DNA of 64,000 nucleotides from Apoda limacodes (lineage: Eukaryota; Arthropoda; Insecta; Lepidoptera; Limacodidae): positions 8,743,158 to 8,807,157 of the forward strand of contig OX291560.1 in the NCBI GenBank assembly GCA_946406115.1. The letters run 5' to 3'. The notes beneath the pieces are model-generated. The model was not told where the DNA came from. It did no database searches and saw only the letters and a program-made list of their open reading frames with translations. The translations under genes were made by a program, and so were the position numbers. Below, piece after piece: positions 9,730-21,600 of the stretch (its first letter is position 1; every line of letters begins with the position of its first letter).

Positions 9730-10545
9730 TATAACGATCTCCGCCCTATAAGCAGCCCGTGCTGCCTCTCTAAGATCCTGGAAAGAGTGGTATGTATACA
9801 GCTTACTTCCTTCCTTAAAAAAAATTACATACTTCCCACATTTTAATCTGGCTTCAGAAAGATTCATAGCCCATCCACTGTTCTGATAGACGTTGTGGAC
9901 AATATTCTGGCTTCTCAACACGCGAAAAGAGGTACTATAATGGTTCCCCTTTTTTTTCCCGCGCATTCGATTGTATTAATATTCATCTTTTATTGTCCAA
10001 ACTTAGCTAATACGGATTTCATTAAAGTGCAATCAAATGGTTTTGCAATCGCGCACTGCAAATAGAAATGATGGTACTTGCAGGTTCTCGAACCCATGTC
10101 CTGTGGATAGAGGAGTCCCCCAAGGATCAATACTTGACCTCTTCTTTTCATACTCTATACAGCGGTATCATGCGGACGACATACATGTTTATTTTTCATT
10201 TGATCCTCATGAAACTGAAAGTCAAATCAACCAAGACCTATATACCATTGCATTATTGTCAGAGGCGAACACACTAGTTCTTAATCCATCCAAATCTAAA
10301 TACATGATAATGGGATCAAACTGGCAGATAGACTATATAAGCAGGAAAATTACTAATATAACAATCCTCGGTAAACAGGTCGATCGTGTAATAGAGGTCC
10401 GTAATCTGGGTGTGATGAAGGATCACGGGCTTCGCTTTGAGGGACACATTGTTGTGATCGCACGCAACTGCTTTTACAGGCTTAAAGTCCTATATCGATT
10501 ACGAGAAGACTGCCGAAGCTCAACTCAGATGATACGGTTGCTGGC
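9730..10545 (+). pseudogene. Family C reverse transcriptase fragment
   Basis: Broken frames spell LSKILERVVCIQLTSFLKK (about 9765), a SGFRKIHSPST-like stretch and then, from 10037, one open frame with RGVPQGSILD, the palm motif YHADDIHVYF (one residue off YADD by a short deletion), NPSKSKYM and VRNLGVMKDHGL. This is the palm and thumb of a non-LTR reverse transcriptase. The same frame runs on into unrelated GC-rich DNA at about 10548. Confidence 0.8.
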
Positions 10546-10547
10546 AC

Positions 10548-11070
10548 GGCGGGCGGAAGGGCCCCTGATCCCCCTCTGTTGTAGTAGCCGGGTCCACTCC
10601 GGTCTCCTTCTCCGGCACGACTACTACTTCAGAGACTTTAGACAGGTTGGCGGATCAGCCTCCCAGGGCGGAGATTAAGTGATCCCTGGGTTCTGGAACC
10701 CGTTCAACCTGCGGGCGGCCAGCGGTCAGCCGTTTCATCAGGTCTCCCTGACCGCCGAACCAGCACGCCGCGTCTACGCCGAGCAATGACAGCAACAAGC
10801 AACGTCGGTCTTGCGCTGTCCGCGCAGCGTATCCTTAAAGAGAGCTCTGGCAACCTTACTCACCGCCAGGAACACAACACTACTCAATGTTAATGTTATT
10901 GTGGCCGCGGTTTTCTGTAAGGTGGAGGTACTTCCCCAGTTCGGGCCGCTCATTCGAGCAAGTACTCGCTATGCCCCGCTTTATTTGTTCGGGCAGCTTA
11001 TTCGAGCGAGTACTTGCAGTGCCCTACCTCTCTTAAAACTCTCTCGTCGAAAGCGGGACATAGTAAAAAG
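10548..11070. repeat. GC-rich unidentified transposon fragment with a tandem repeat
   Basis: Base composition jumps from AT-rich to GC-rich at about 10548 and returns by about 11070. No stable reading frame identifies it. Minus-strand text such as VSEVVVVPEKETG could be part of a retroelement ORF1 but is too short to assign. A unit of about 48 bp starting GTTCGGGCMGCTYATTCGAG occurs twice in tandem at about 10938-11025. Confidence 0.55.
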
Positions 11071-11549
11071 AAACGTAAATAATCGAAAGTTTTAGAATAT
11101 TTATCTTTTTATTTGAGTTCAAATTACGTTTACATCACAATAGATAGGTAACTAGTAGTAAAATGATATTTTAAATCAGATTCACCCTATTGTTAAATAG
11201 TTGAGTCAGTATGTTGCACGCACGGTCGAGTTATTCCCGAGAAGTGGGATTGAGCCTGTCCTGAGCCTGATTTAATTTTGATTTAAAAATCGGGACGTCT
11301 GGCAACGCTGCCCTATCTCTACATAAGACAGCCTCCTTTGCACATACGTCATCCCTCAGAGCATTATCTAAATACTTACCGAAAACTATATATACATGTA
11401 CCCACTAACTATATTACATGAACTTTTACACAATGTAGCAAAATTAGAGATTCTGATGAATATTAATTATTAAAAATCCCGAATTCCGAATAACGCGAGT
11501 TTCCACAACTTAATAGGTATGATGTGGGTACGACCATAGATATGGCTTA

Positions 11550-11767
11550 GGGTGCGTTCGTTTTGGGTGCAGAATCATTATTTTCGATTCATTTCTGAAG
11601 GTTTTCATCGTAACCGTTAGTTTTTCAAGTTTACAACCAAAAACCAAAAAAAAATTTTAGTTACGTTTCTAACCTACACGAACTAGGTGTCGGTGGCAAA
11701 ACTGGCGTTATCAAAAGTGTGAAAAATATTAATCGCGGGAACTCTTGATCCCAAAACGAACGCGCCT
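11550..11767. mobile_element. PIF/Harbinger-like MITE, 218 bp
   Basis: The ends GGGTGCGTTCGTTTTGGG and, reversed, AGGCGCGTTCGTTTTGGG match at 16 of 18 positions. A TTA trinucleotide flanks both sides (11547-11549 and 11768-11770), which fits the 3-bp TWA duplications of PIF/Harbinger elements. There is no coding capacity. It ends 32 bp before the retroposon at 11800. Confidence 0.75.
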
Positions 11768-11799
11768 TTAATATGAATTATTCAAGCAAGATTGGTGAT

Positions 11800-12193
11800 T
11801 TGACTGTCCAAGGTTTTTTGGCGCGAATCTTAAGAATGAGTGGTTTTTTTTCGTGTTTAATTTTTCTAAATTCATTTCGTGTGTTTCGATGTGTATATTT
11901 TAGCAATATTTTACGAAAGCGTGTTAAGAATTGTGCATCGAAGACTCATGAATAGTGAATTAAGAAGAAATAAGCAGGACATGACGTGCAATTTCTGAAG
12001 GATCCACACCAAAACTCCCGCCCTGTAGTGGGACATATAAACGAGAACGCGCGATATCGCCGTGATAAAACTTGAATATGGCGCTTCGCCATACTTAGAT
12101 GAAAGCACAGGCTATATTTAAACTTGGCTCTGGAGAAATGATATGCAATATTCCGAAATCTGGTCTCCAAATCGAAGAAGGAATGAAGGAAGG
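11800..12193 (+). mobile_element. Unnamed retroposon, copy 1
   Basis: The 394-bp segment is flanked by a perfect 12-bp direct repeat, AAGATTGGTGAT, at 11788-11799 and 12194-12205, as expected for target-primed insertion by a LINE machinery. It matches the reverse complement of 59853-60201 along its length, most strongly in about 90 bp containing AAGAAATAAGCAGGACATGA. No pol III box (GGTTCGANTCC) and no shared sense ORF are visible. The right end is a GAAGG-rich tail instead of poly(A). It ends 117 bp before the ATG of the unknown gene and points toward it. Confidence 0.8.
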
Positions 12194-12310
12194 AAGATTG
12201 GTGATCATGGCAACACTATTAATCTGCGATTTTTAGTTTGTTTCAAGTTTTGCCTATAACTAACGTGTCGAATTATTATAAATTTAATTATTATTAACAG
12301 TAACTTAAAA

Positions 12311-12676
12311 ATGCCTAAAAAATTAAAAGTCGTCGTAAAATCCTTGTATTCTCATGAAATACGTAAGGATGTGAGCTTAGATAAGTTGAAATCATTAAAA
12401 CTTGAAGATGCGTGGCCATTTATTAGAGATGAAATAGAAATTGAAATCGGAAGCAGTCACTTAATTTGCATCCCTCACATCACAGAAGCTGACTTATACA
12501 ACGTTACGTCCCTTTTTGTGGCTAATGAAGAACGAACAAACGGTAAAAAGTTTTTTCCTCTTGGGGAACTGCGAAAAAATGTTAATAAGGAAAAATCTGA
12601 TTCAGCTTATATCAAATGGCTAGAAGAAAGTGACTTTGTTAATGAAGATTTTAAATTTCCGCATGAAAGTGTTAAG
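12311..12676 (+). CDS. Unknown gene, coding exon 1
   Basis: ATG at 12311 follows ATTAACAGTAACTTAAAA. The frame runs 122 codons to AAG, followed by a strong donor GTAAGT at 12677. The open frame continues past the donor for 24 codons, but the composition changes there. The encoded segment is Lys/Glu-rich and includes KSLKLEDAWPFIRDEI and LYNVTSLFVANEE. Confidence 0.8.
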
Positions 12677-15600
12677 GTAAGTGATATACTTAGTTACGCC
12701 CCTAGTACGCAACTAGTGCTCCCTTTTAGTTTAACCCTAGTTTGCTAAACTATCCTACAGCCTGTAGGCTACAGGTAGGGTAAAAACCCCGGATTTTGGA
12801 GCCTTGACCTCGGACATTTGAATATTTTGTATTCACTTTTAGCTGTGTTAAAAAATACATTTTATCATGAAATAGCTCCATTTAGCCAGCCAGTAGGTTC
12901 GTACAATTTGCGCTTGTTCTAAATTCAAAATGATTTTATACACTCAGTGAGTAAAAGTGCGTATTATTCACTGTTGTCTTTTTCAAGTGGCAATGGTAAG
13001 AATAGTTATTTGTTTTACAATTGAATAAAAGCATTTTTTGGTAGAAGTGCCAACTTTAAATCCTGAGCTAAGGAAGTAGGCAAGAATTACATGACTAGCG
13101 TAGCAAGTTATTTAAATATAGATTACTGAGCATAGCGTGGGATAAGGGCACAAGACCGAAAAAATTTGCCCACGTGTCCAACATACAACTTTTTACCTCT
13201 ACCAGTGAGAAAATATATACGTTTTTTTTTTAATTGTACTTACGAATTGTACCTACTACAACCTCTGTCATTGCTATCAAAACAATGTATGATATTTATT
13301 AAGTTAGCTGTATGAACTTTTAATAATACTAATAATTTATAAAAACTCACTTAAAAAGGAAAAAATGCTTTGGTATTATATTCTTAATTAAAATCTTATC
13401 TATAATATTTATATATATATAATTAAAATCTAATTCTAATAATAATTTAGTTCTATTTATCGGTCTAGTTTTATAGCTTTCAGAAGTCCTTTTTTATTAA
13501 ATAAAAAGTTATAAAACTCGGTGCAATCTTTATATTCTTTGAAAATGAATTTAATTTTAAGTAGTAATGAGACTGTTTTAAAATTCAATGAATTCCTTTC
13601 TTTTATCCACTTCTGTGTCAATGCACATTATTGGCAAAGTTGCAAAAAAAAAAAAATGAGCTATTTTCAGTAATTCTGAATATAGAAGGGCATTTGGTGT
13701 TCTAAAGAATTGCAACCATAGTTGATTTGCATTTAAGAGTTTACCTTTTTTGCTGAGATTTAGACAAAAAGATTTTAAACCCTCTCATCTATCAATTTTG
13801 AGAAAAAAACGATTTAGTTACACCTGGACTGCAGTCAAAACCCCACCCAGACGCTCCCTGGACGCCCCCAAACTAGGGCAAAAAAATTTCACTTAGACAT
13901 TTGGGACGCCATAACACTATGGATCCTGCTTGATTTTGTGTTGACAATGTTAACACAGTGTTGGGTCCCAACACTAAAGTTTTTCGAAAGATTAATGTTG
14001 TCACCTACAGTTAATGGAAAAAAATCAAACTTCCATTGATGCAGTCAGTGCTATGCAATTGTGTGCATGTTTAAAAACAGACTATAAGTTATTTAAGTTT
14101 ATCTTTATTCTATCACATAATAATATTATGCACTCAATGTTATCAATAACATAAAATACAGCGGATTACTAATTTGTATGGTTGTGTCATACAAGTTTAT
14201 ATCTTTGTTAATGAATGGATTTTACTTCTGAACAAATTATACGGCAAATTAAACCTACCTATTGTATTTGTTGAATATGGTTAACATTTCACTAGAGTTT
14301 TCATTGTTTTATCATAATTGTGAAACAATAAATAAAAACAGTTTATTACTATTGATTGTGACTAGTTTATGAAAACTTTGTCTAGCTTTTAATTTTTGTC
14401 ACAATTATCAGTAATCCAATTGAATCACCTGTGTTGGTAGCTCTGACAGACAAATCATTAGACGGATCCAAATAGCTGATGAAACAGCAAATTGCTGCTG
14501 AAAGGAATTGGAGACATCTGACCCGTCCCCTACCATTAATGACTAGTGACTCAACTTCAAAGAAGACAGTTATGAAAAAAATTAAAAACCTAGAGTTTTT
14601 GACTTTGGTACCCTTAAAATAGATGTAAGTTTTAATATTTTTATTAAATGTTACAAATTAAACCACAGTTAGTAATATTGTTAGCTTTATTTTTTAGTTT
14701 TAAAACAGGCATATTGTAGTGGTGACAATGAAGTGACTGTATATAGCATTGTTTCACTACCTGAGTAGGATCTCAAACTGTGGTAGGTATCTTTTTAAAA
14801 AAATGGTGCATGTGGATTACAGAGCTAAATGTAATATTGCGCCTTCGATGCAAAAATGTCATAATCATCATCATATCAGCCCATTGACGTCCACTGCTGG
14901 ACATAGGCCTCACCTAACTTTCTCCACAGTGTGCAACTCTGTGCTGCCTGTAACCAACGGCTCCCCACTACCTTAACAAGGTCATCTGTCCATCTAGCGG
15001 GGGCCCATCCCACGCTGCGCTTTCCGGTTCGGGGTCGCCACTCAGTAACCTTCTTTCCCCATCGGCCATTGGTTCTTCGAGCTATGTGCCCTGCCCATTG
15101 CCACTTCAGCTTTGCGATGCGGTTAGCTATATCGGTGACTTTAGTTCTCCGACGGATTTCCTCATTCCTGATTCGATCACGTAGGGAAACACCGAGCGTA
15201 GCTCTTTCCATCGCCCGCTGAGCAACCTTGAGCTTTCCTATAAGGCCCATAGTTAGCGGCCACGTCTCAGTTCCGTAAGTCATCACTGGCAACACACACT
15301 GGTTAAAGACTTTTGTCTTCAAGCACTGGGGTATTAAGGACGAGAAAATAGTACGCAATTTTCCAAACGCTGCGCAACCGAGTTGGATTCGGCGATTAAC
15401 CTCTTTCTCGAAATTGGACCTACCTAATCGAACAGGTTGTCCTAGGTATACGTTTACGTCAACAACTTCGAGTGCAGAGTTCCCAATAGTTATTGGAGTG
15501 GGTGCTACATGGCCATTCGACATGATTTTCGTCTTGTCCATGTTCATCTTGAGGCCCACTAATTGGGAAGCTCTACTGAGGCTTTCGAGCATTGTGCTAA

Positions 15601-18600
15601 GGTCCTCCATCAATTCTGCCATGACCACAATATCGTCAGCAAACCGAAGGTGGGTAATGTTATCGCCATTTACATTGATGGCAAAACTGTCCCAGTTCAG
15701 AAGCTTAAAGGCATCTTTCAACGCAATTGTAAACAGTTTCGGAAATATGACATCTCCCTGTCTCACACCTCTCTGCAGTTTGATCGGTTTCGAGTTCTGA
15801 TCCTGGAGGCGGACTGACATGGTGGCGTTATCATGCAAGCATTTTAGCACCTCGATATACCGATGATCAATACGGCATCTCTGTAGAGCCTGTAGCACTG
15901 CCCATGTTTCCACCGAATCGAAGGCTTTCTCATAGTCCCCAAACGCTAAGCAAAGGGGCCGATTATACTCTTCTGAGTTCTGTATAATCTGCCGCAGCGT
16001 ATGTATGTGGTCTACGGTACTATAGCCTCTTTGGAAACCGGCTTGTTCGGGAGGCTGGAAGTCGTCGAACTTGCGAGCGAGACGGTTTGTAATTTCTCTT
16101 GAAAACAGCTTATAAAGATGGCTCAGAAGCGTGTTGTCACCTTTTTGAAGAAAAGCATGACGATGTTAAAGAGCTTCTGAAGGACTTTTCGTACCGGTTT
16201 TCCACCCGCTTTTAGAATCTCAGTCGTAACTCCATCATCACCCGGTGCCTTATTGTTTTTAAGCTGTTTAAGCGCCATACTAATCTCGTACAAGCTGACG
16301 TCCGGGATGTCTTCGGTATAGTGTCGAGTCAGTCTAGCTCTAGGGTCTTTAGCTGGACTGCCAACTGATTTCGATGTTGACGTGTATAACTGTCCATAGA
16401 ATTTCTCGATCTCTTCCAAGACTTCTGGTTCAGACGAAACAATACTGCCGTCCTCCGTCTTCAGCCTTGCCAGACGACTTCGCCCAATAGCCAGATCTCT
16501 CGCGAACGCTTTGGAACCTTTGTTCTGTTCTATTGCCTGCTTAATACACAATGTATTAAAGTGGCGTTTGTCGCGTGCAAGTGATTTTGAGATCTGTTTG
16601 GTTTGCCATACTCGTCACGCCTGGCAAGCGGGTTGGCGAGCGCAGTAGTGTTATAGGGGGGTCGCTGGGGAAGGGAACAAAGAGTATGGTTGGGATGTGA
16701 TGATTTTTTTAAGGGAAATTGAATAATGAGTGGGATACGTCGAAGGGGGGGGGGATACTACTGTTGGAAGGAAATGGGGAGAATTAGTAGTAGCTCGGGA
16801 GGTCGGGGTCGGGTACCCGTGTATTCGGAAATGAATACCCCTGACGAATGATAATTTTACAGGAGACATTTTTTAAACTTGCAATAAAATCAATTTAACT
16901 AAAAACTTATTGAATTCAGATTATTTGTATTAAAAATCACCTTTTAGTGTTTTGTTACTTGCAACATTTTTTAACTTTTAAGTGTAGCATATTAGGTTTT
17001 TATATTTACTTTTTAAATTGGACCCTAAATATTTGCAAGCTCTGTGTTAAGGTTACAGTTTTTAATACATTAAATCAGAATCATTAGCTTTATGGAAGAG
17101 TTTTACACTTTGATATATGTTGTGGATATTTTTTAAATATGAATATTGTCATCAGTAAACTAGTAAACTTGAAGTTACGATGTACTTGTAAAATAAATTG
17201 AATTGTTGGAAGACTTTAAATACTATATGATTTTTTTTTTATTACTGATAGACAATTTTTGAAAGATGAACTAAAAACCAACATACTCAATATAAATAGT
17301 AAAATCAAAGTTAGTTCTTTTGTAAAGTCACAATTTCTTTTGGACTTTATTTATATTTATTTTTGTGCCATCCAACATTATGTTTATGTTTTTCACTTTT
17401 AAATGTAACAATTAAACTAGGGTAATACTGTTTAAATTATGTTATAAGATTAGATTAGATATATTGGATAAAAATTATTGAAATCTTTTTAGGTTTATTG
17501 TTTTATATGTATTAGCTTTTTATGGTTTCATAATACTCCACAATAAATGGTATTACTGTAGTGTCAGACTAACCAAATTAGATTAGTGGGTGAGTATTAT
17601 ACGACAATTGTGTATCATGATTCATCACCTTAAAGTTACTTTGCATGCATATTACAATATTAAACACCTGATAGATAAGGCCTGATAGAAAGGAATGTGA
17701 TGATAACTTTATACAGTCATGCAAATTTTAAATTTGCTATAGATGTAAGTTGCAGTCTAAACTAATAAAGCCAGAAAGTCACTCTTTGACACCTAAAAAA
17801 CGGAGCTAGAGAAAGACCAATACGAAGAGATAAAAGGAAGACCATAAACTTACTGTTGAACTTACTAACCTGTGCCCATAGTAAACATTTATTTCACCTG
17901 CGAAACAACCTTAAAAATCAGCAATATTGCTTTATTGGCTATTAAAATTTCATTCTAAAAATTTAATCACTCAAAAAAAAAACAGAAACACCATGACATG
18001 ACATACACCTTTTTATGTAGTTATAACATATATCTCTTACATCGTAACTTTTGTGATTTAAGCATATTCTAAATTTCCATAATTGATTTCAGATCACGTT
18101 ACAAGATGAAGCAATTAAGAACAAAGTGCGAGTGATAATGGTCAACTTTATACAGGCTAAGATACCTAAAGACAAGAATTTGGTTGGAAATGTTTATTTA
18201 GATGTGGAGAACAATAAAGGTATTAAAACTTATACTTCGGGCTAGCTTTTTCAGGGTTAAAATTATTCGTAAACGTTATATCTTAGAATAAGTAAATTGA
18301 TAAACAATTAATTTCATATGAATTTTAATAAAATATCAAAGCTCCTAAGACATAATATGTCTTAATAAAGTGCATGGTTTTAAATACCTTATTATATTAG
18401 TGGTAAAATGTAAAATGTTAATATTTAATGGAATCTAGTAGTTTGCATATGTATTTAACAAACATGGATTTATTTTTCCCAAAAAAAAGAATTTAGTTCA
18501 TATGCATAAAAATTTCTTGCTGAAAATAAAAAAAAATAATGTAAGTAAAAGGCAATTGTGCGGTAATATGGACGCTAATAAGTAATAAGTATACTGTAGG

Positions 18601-21600
18601 AACTCCTATTTCTTGTTCTGTGGCAGATTCATTATAAATAACCAGTAAGGTTACGTAGTGTTATTGAAATTCGTCATCAATTTAGCCAAAATATTATTTT
18701 TTTTAAGTCAAAAATAACAAACAACTGATGCTATCAAATTTTTATTATGGTTCTCAGATCTGAAAGGCAAAAAATCAGTATATATGGTGACGAACGTGCT
18801 AATGGCGAAAACCATAGAGTTCAGAGTGACACGTGTCACTTCTTCAAGAATCTTCCACCTTGGTAACACATCTCCACTTGTCTTTGGCATTGAGGAGTTC
18901 TTAATTGGAGACGATGGAAAACTCATTGCTAAGGTAAGACCTTTAAACATTTTAGTAACATTTTTCATCTGCCATATTATTATATTTGTAACATATAAAA
19001 TAATCTATGAACATAATACGCCCCCTTTTACTCTACATGTAGTTTACAAATCGTAAAAATAAAAATCAAACGGTATTGCCACTGTGATTAGAATAAATAA
19101 TACTCACATCACGAAACCAACATATTAATCTAAGTCCCCGACACCGACAGGCCGCGCCTTACTTCATTTACTTCTGTAACGTCTTGTCCAGATATTCGTC
19201 CACCGTATCCAAAACGGCGCATCATCATCGTCTCGTATCCAGCCCCGTATCCTTGTTGTTATACGTTTCCTTATATCTGTTGGTGATCGTACAAAAACCG
19301 ACTCGAGACGGGACGCGCTGTATCACGTATCGCATTTCAGATGTGTATCGGGACCGGCTGTGTTTATTGTGTATCAGCACCCGTACATATTCAATTATGA
19401 TACCGATACGGTGATCGGATCTGGCAAACGATACCAATCTGGACAAGGCTTTATGTATAAAGTGTTCTGAACTCATTAGTTAAAAAGGAATAGAAGGTCT
19501 TTATTTGCATTGAATATGGGTTACATAAAAGATATTTAGCACATTATTTGAGGTTCATACATACTCTACCATTTTAACTGGTCTGCAAAATTAATTTGTG
19601 AGGTACAATAAATCTACTGATCTTACAAAAATTACATAACAATGACATAATAAATACCCAAATAATAAAGCATTAGAATGTGCGAAAAATAACATTACAA
19701 AATTAATTTAATTATAAATTTAAAAAATGACAAAAAAAAAATAATAATAATATTGATGTCACATTCAAACAAATAAAATGTCTACTGTTTTCTTATTTAA
19801 TTACTACTCATTGCCTACATTCAATATAATAAGTTATCTGTTGAAAGCTCTGAAATCACTTTACTTTTTAAAATATTGTGTAGTTCTTTCTTAAAAAATC
19901 TCAATCTCAATCTCATTTTATTTTATAGGGCTAGTGATTATACAATTGTATTGCCATGCAGTAAGCATTGTTTTTATGAACTTCTAGTTTTTGTGACGAG
20001 ACATACAACTGGTTAGAATATCTACCACGTCTCCCAGTCATTTCTATATTAAAAACAAAAATGCATAGTTCATAGATGTATAAACAAGGAAAAGGCAGTA
20101 TATTTAACGATTTATATAAGGGTTTGCAACTGTCTAAGGGTCCAGCAACTTTATGCATTTTATTTGGGCCTTTAACAGAATAACCCCATAGTACAATGCC
20201 ATATCTTAGTATTGCTGAGATGAGACATAGCCGTGGTAGGCCAAGAGTGCAGCTTCTGTTGCAATTACTCGAGTTCTTCTCAATACATATACAAATTTAT
20301 CTAATTTACTGCAAACTTTTTCTGCATGACTTTTCCAATTGCAATATTTGACAATTTCAATGCCTAGAAAGTTAATATTATCTCCATTTTCTATTGTAAT
20401 GTCGTTTTTGTTGTTTGAAAATGCATAAGTTTGGTTTTATTCAAATTTATTGTTAAATTATTAGATTGTAACCAATTATTCATTTTATTTAAAGTATTTA
20501 CTGTCTCTGTTTGAAGATCTGTTCAATAGTCAGAATTAATTATGATAGAAGTATCATCGGCAAATAAAATACAATCGTGTTTCGTGATATTTGGTAAATA
20601 TCTGGTATAGTTCTGGAAATAAGCTGAAGTGGCTGAAATATATTTTTAAAACCCATATTGTTCTTTTTTAAAATATTATATTTAGTCGTAAAATTGTATA
20701 TTTTATCAAACATGATCTTCTCAAAAATTTTTGTTATTATGGGCATTAACGTAATAGGCCTATAATTGTCAGTACTATCTTTATCACCCCTCTTAAATAA
20801 TGGCTTTCTTATTACAGACTTCAATCGTGTTGGAAATTTGCCTTTGTATAAAAAAAAAAGTTTATGTTATGTTTATGTGACAGTGTGATAAAGAAACAAA
20901 CTCATACTTGATCCTAAATCTAAATCCTTTAAACGAGCAATGTTTGTATATATGTATAAATGTATTATATAGAAATACAATCTGAATCTCGGAAACGGCT
21001 CCAACGATGTTCATGAAATTTAGTGTGCAGGGGTTTCGGGGGCGATAAATCGATCTAGCTGGGTTAAATTTTTAGAAAACGTCGTTTTATCCGTGTTTTC
21101 AGGCAATGATAAACTGAAAAATATGACTCTTCTTGACATCTATTGGCGAGTAGTAATACTATTATTTTTACCGGCACAGCAACACTAAAGCTACTTGACA
21201 ATAGATGGCGTTGTTAAAAAAAACGAGCAAAGCTCGGCCCCTGGGTACTCTATATTGTCAGAAACAAGTTTCGTTTGAGGATTCTAAGTACGAATTTAAT
21301 AGGATTGCGTGATAATTCCCTTTACATGCATAAGGACCAATCGACCAATACGCAAAAAGGACCAAAGGCAATAAAACTTAAGAAAAAGACAAATTTGTCC
21401 TAAAGAACTATGTCGTCGAGTTTACAGTTTAGAAAAACTGCATTGCAAAATTTACAAAATCTCATACACGACGCACTGCTATTTCTTGTGGTCCCATTAA
21501 TTTGTCTTTTTTTTTAGTTTATTTTCAGTGTGTGGGTAAGCCCTTTTTTTCTATTATTTTCGTTTTTTAGGTTATTTTTTCCTTTTTTAGGTTCTTTCTG

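Larger units (their letters stand above)
14850..16620 (-). mobile_element. RTE-clade non-LTR retrotransposon, truncated and frameshifted
   Basis: Two minus-strand frames (16551-16123 and 15913-14876) are broken apart near 15920-16120. The first has LKQLKNNKAPGDDGVTTEIL; the second has RGVRQGDVIFPKLFTIAL, the catalytic FADDIVVM, NMDKTKIM and the C-terminal WAGHIARR and ARWTDDL motifs typical of the RTE clade. The 3' end reads CAGCAGTGGACGTCAATGGG followed by a TGATGATGA tail, another RTE trait. Most of the endonuclease region is missing. Confidence 0.9.

Noticed and set aside
11946..12170. Antisense ORF in the retroposon, partly shared with copy 2
   Set aside because: The shared CPAYFF text reflects nucleotide conservation; the frames differ elsewhere and have no start context.
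12677..12748. Continuation of the first exon to the end of the open frame
   Set aside because: A strong donor GTAAGT at 12677 and an in-phase exon at 18093 explain the data better. The extra codons look non-coding.
19184..19476. Overlapping ORFs on both strands near 19.2-19.5 kb
   Set aside because: Both are short, have no splice context and lie in a GC-richer repetitive block.
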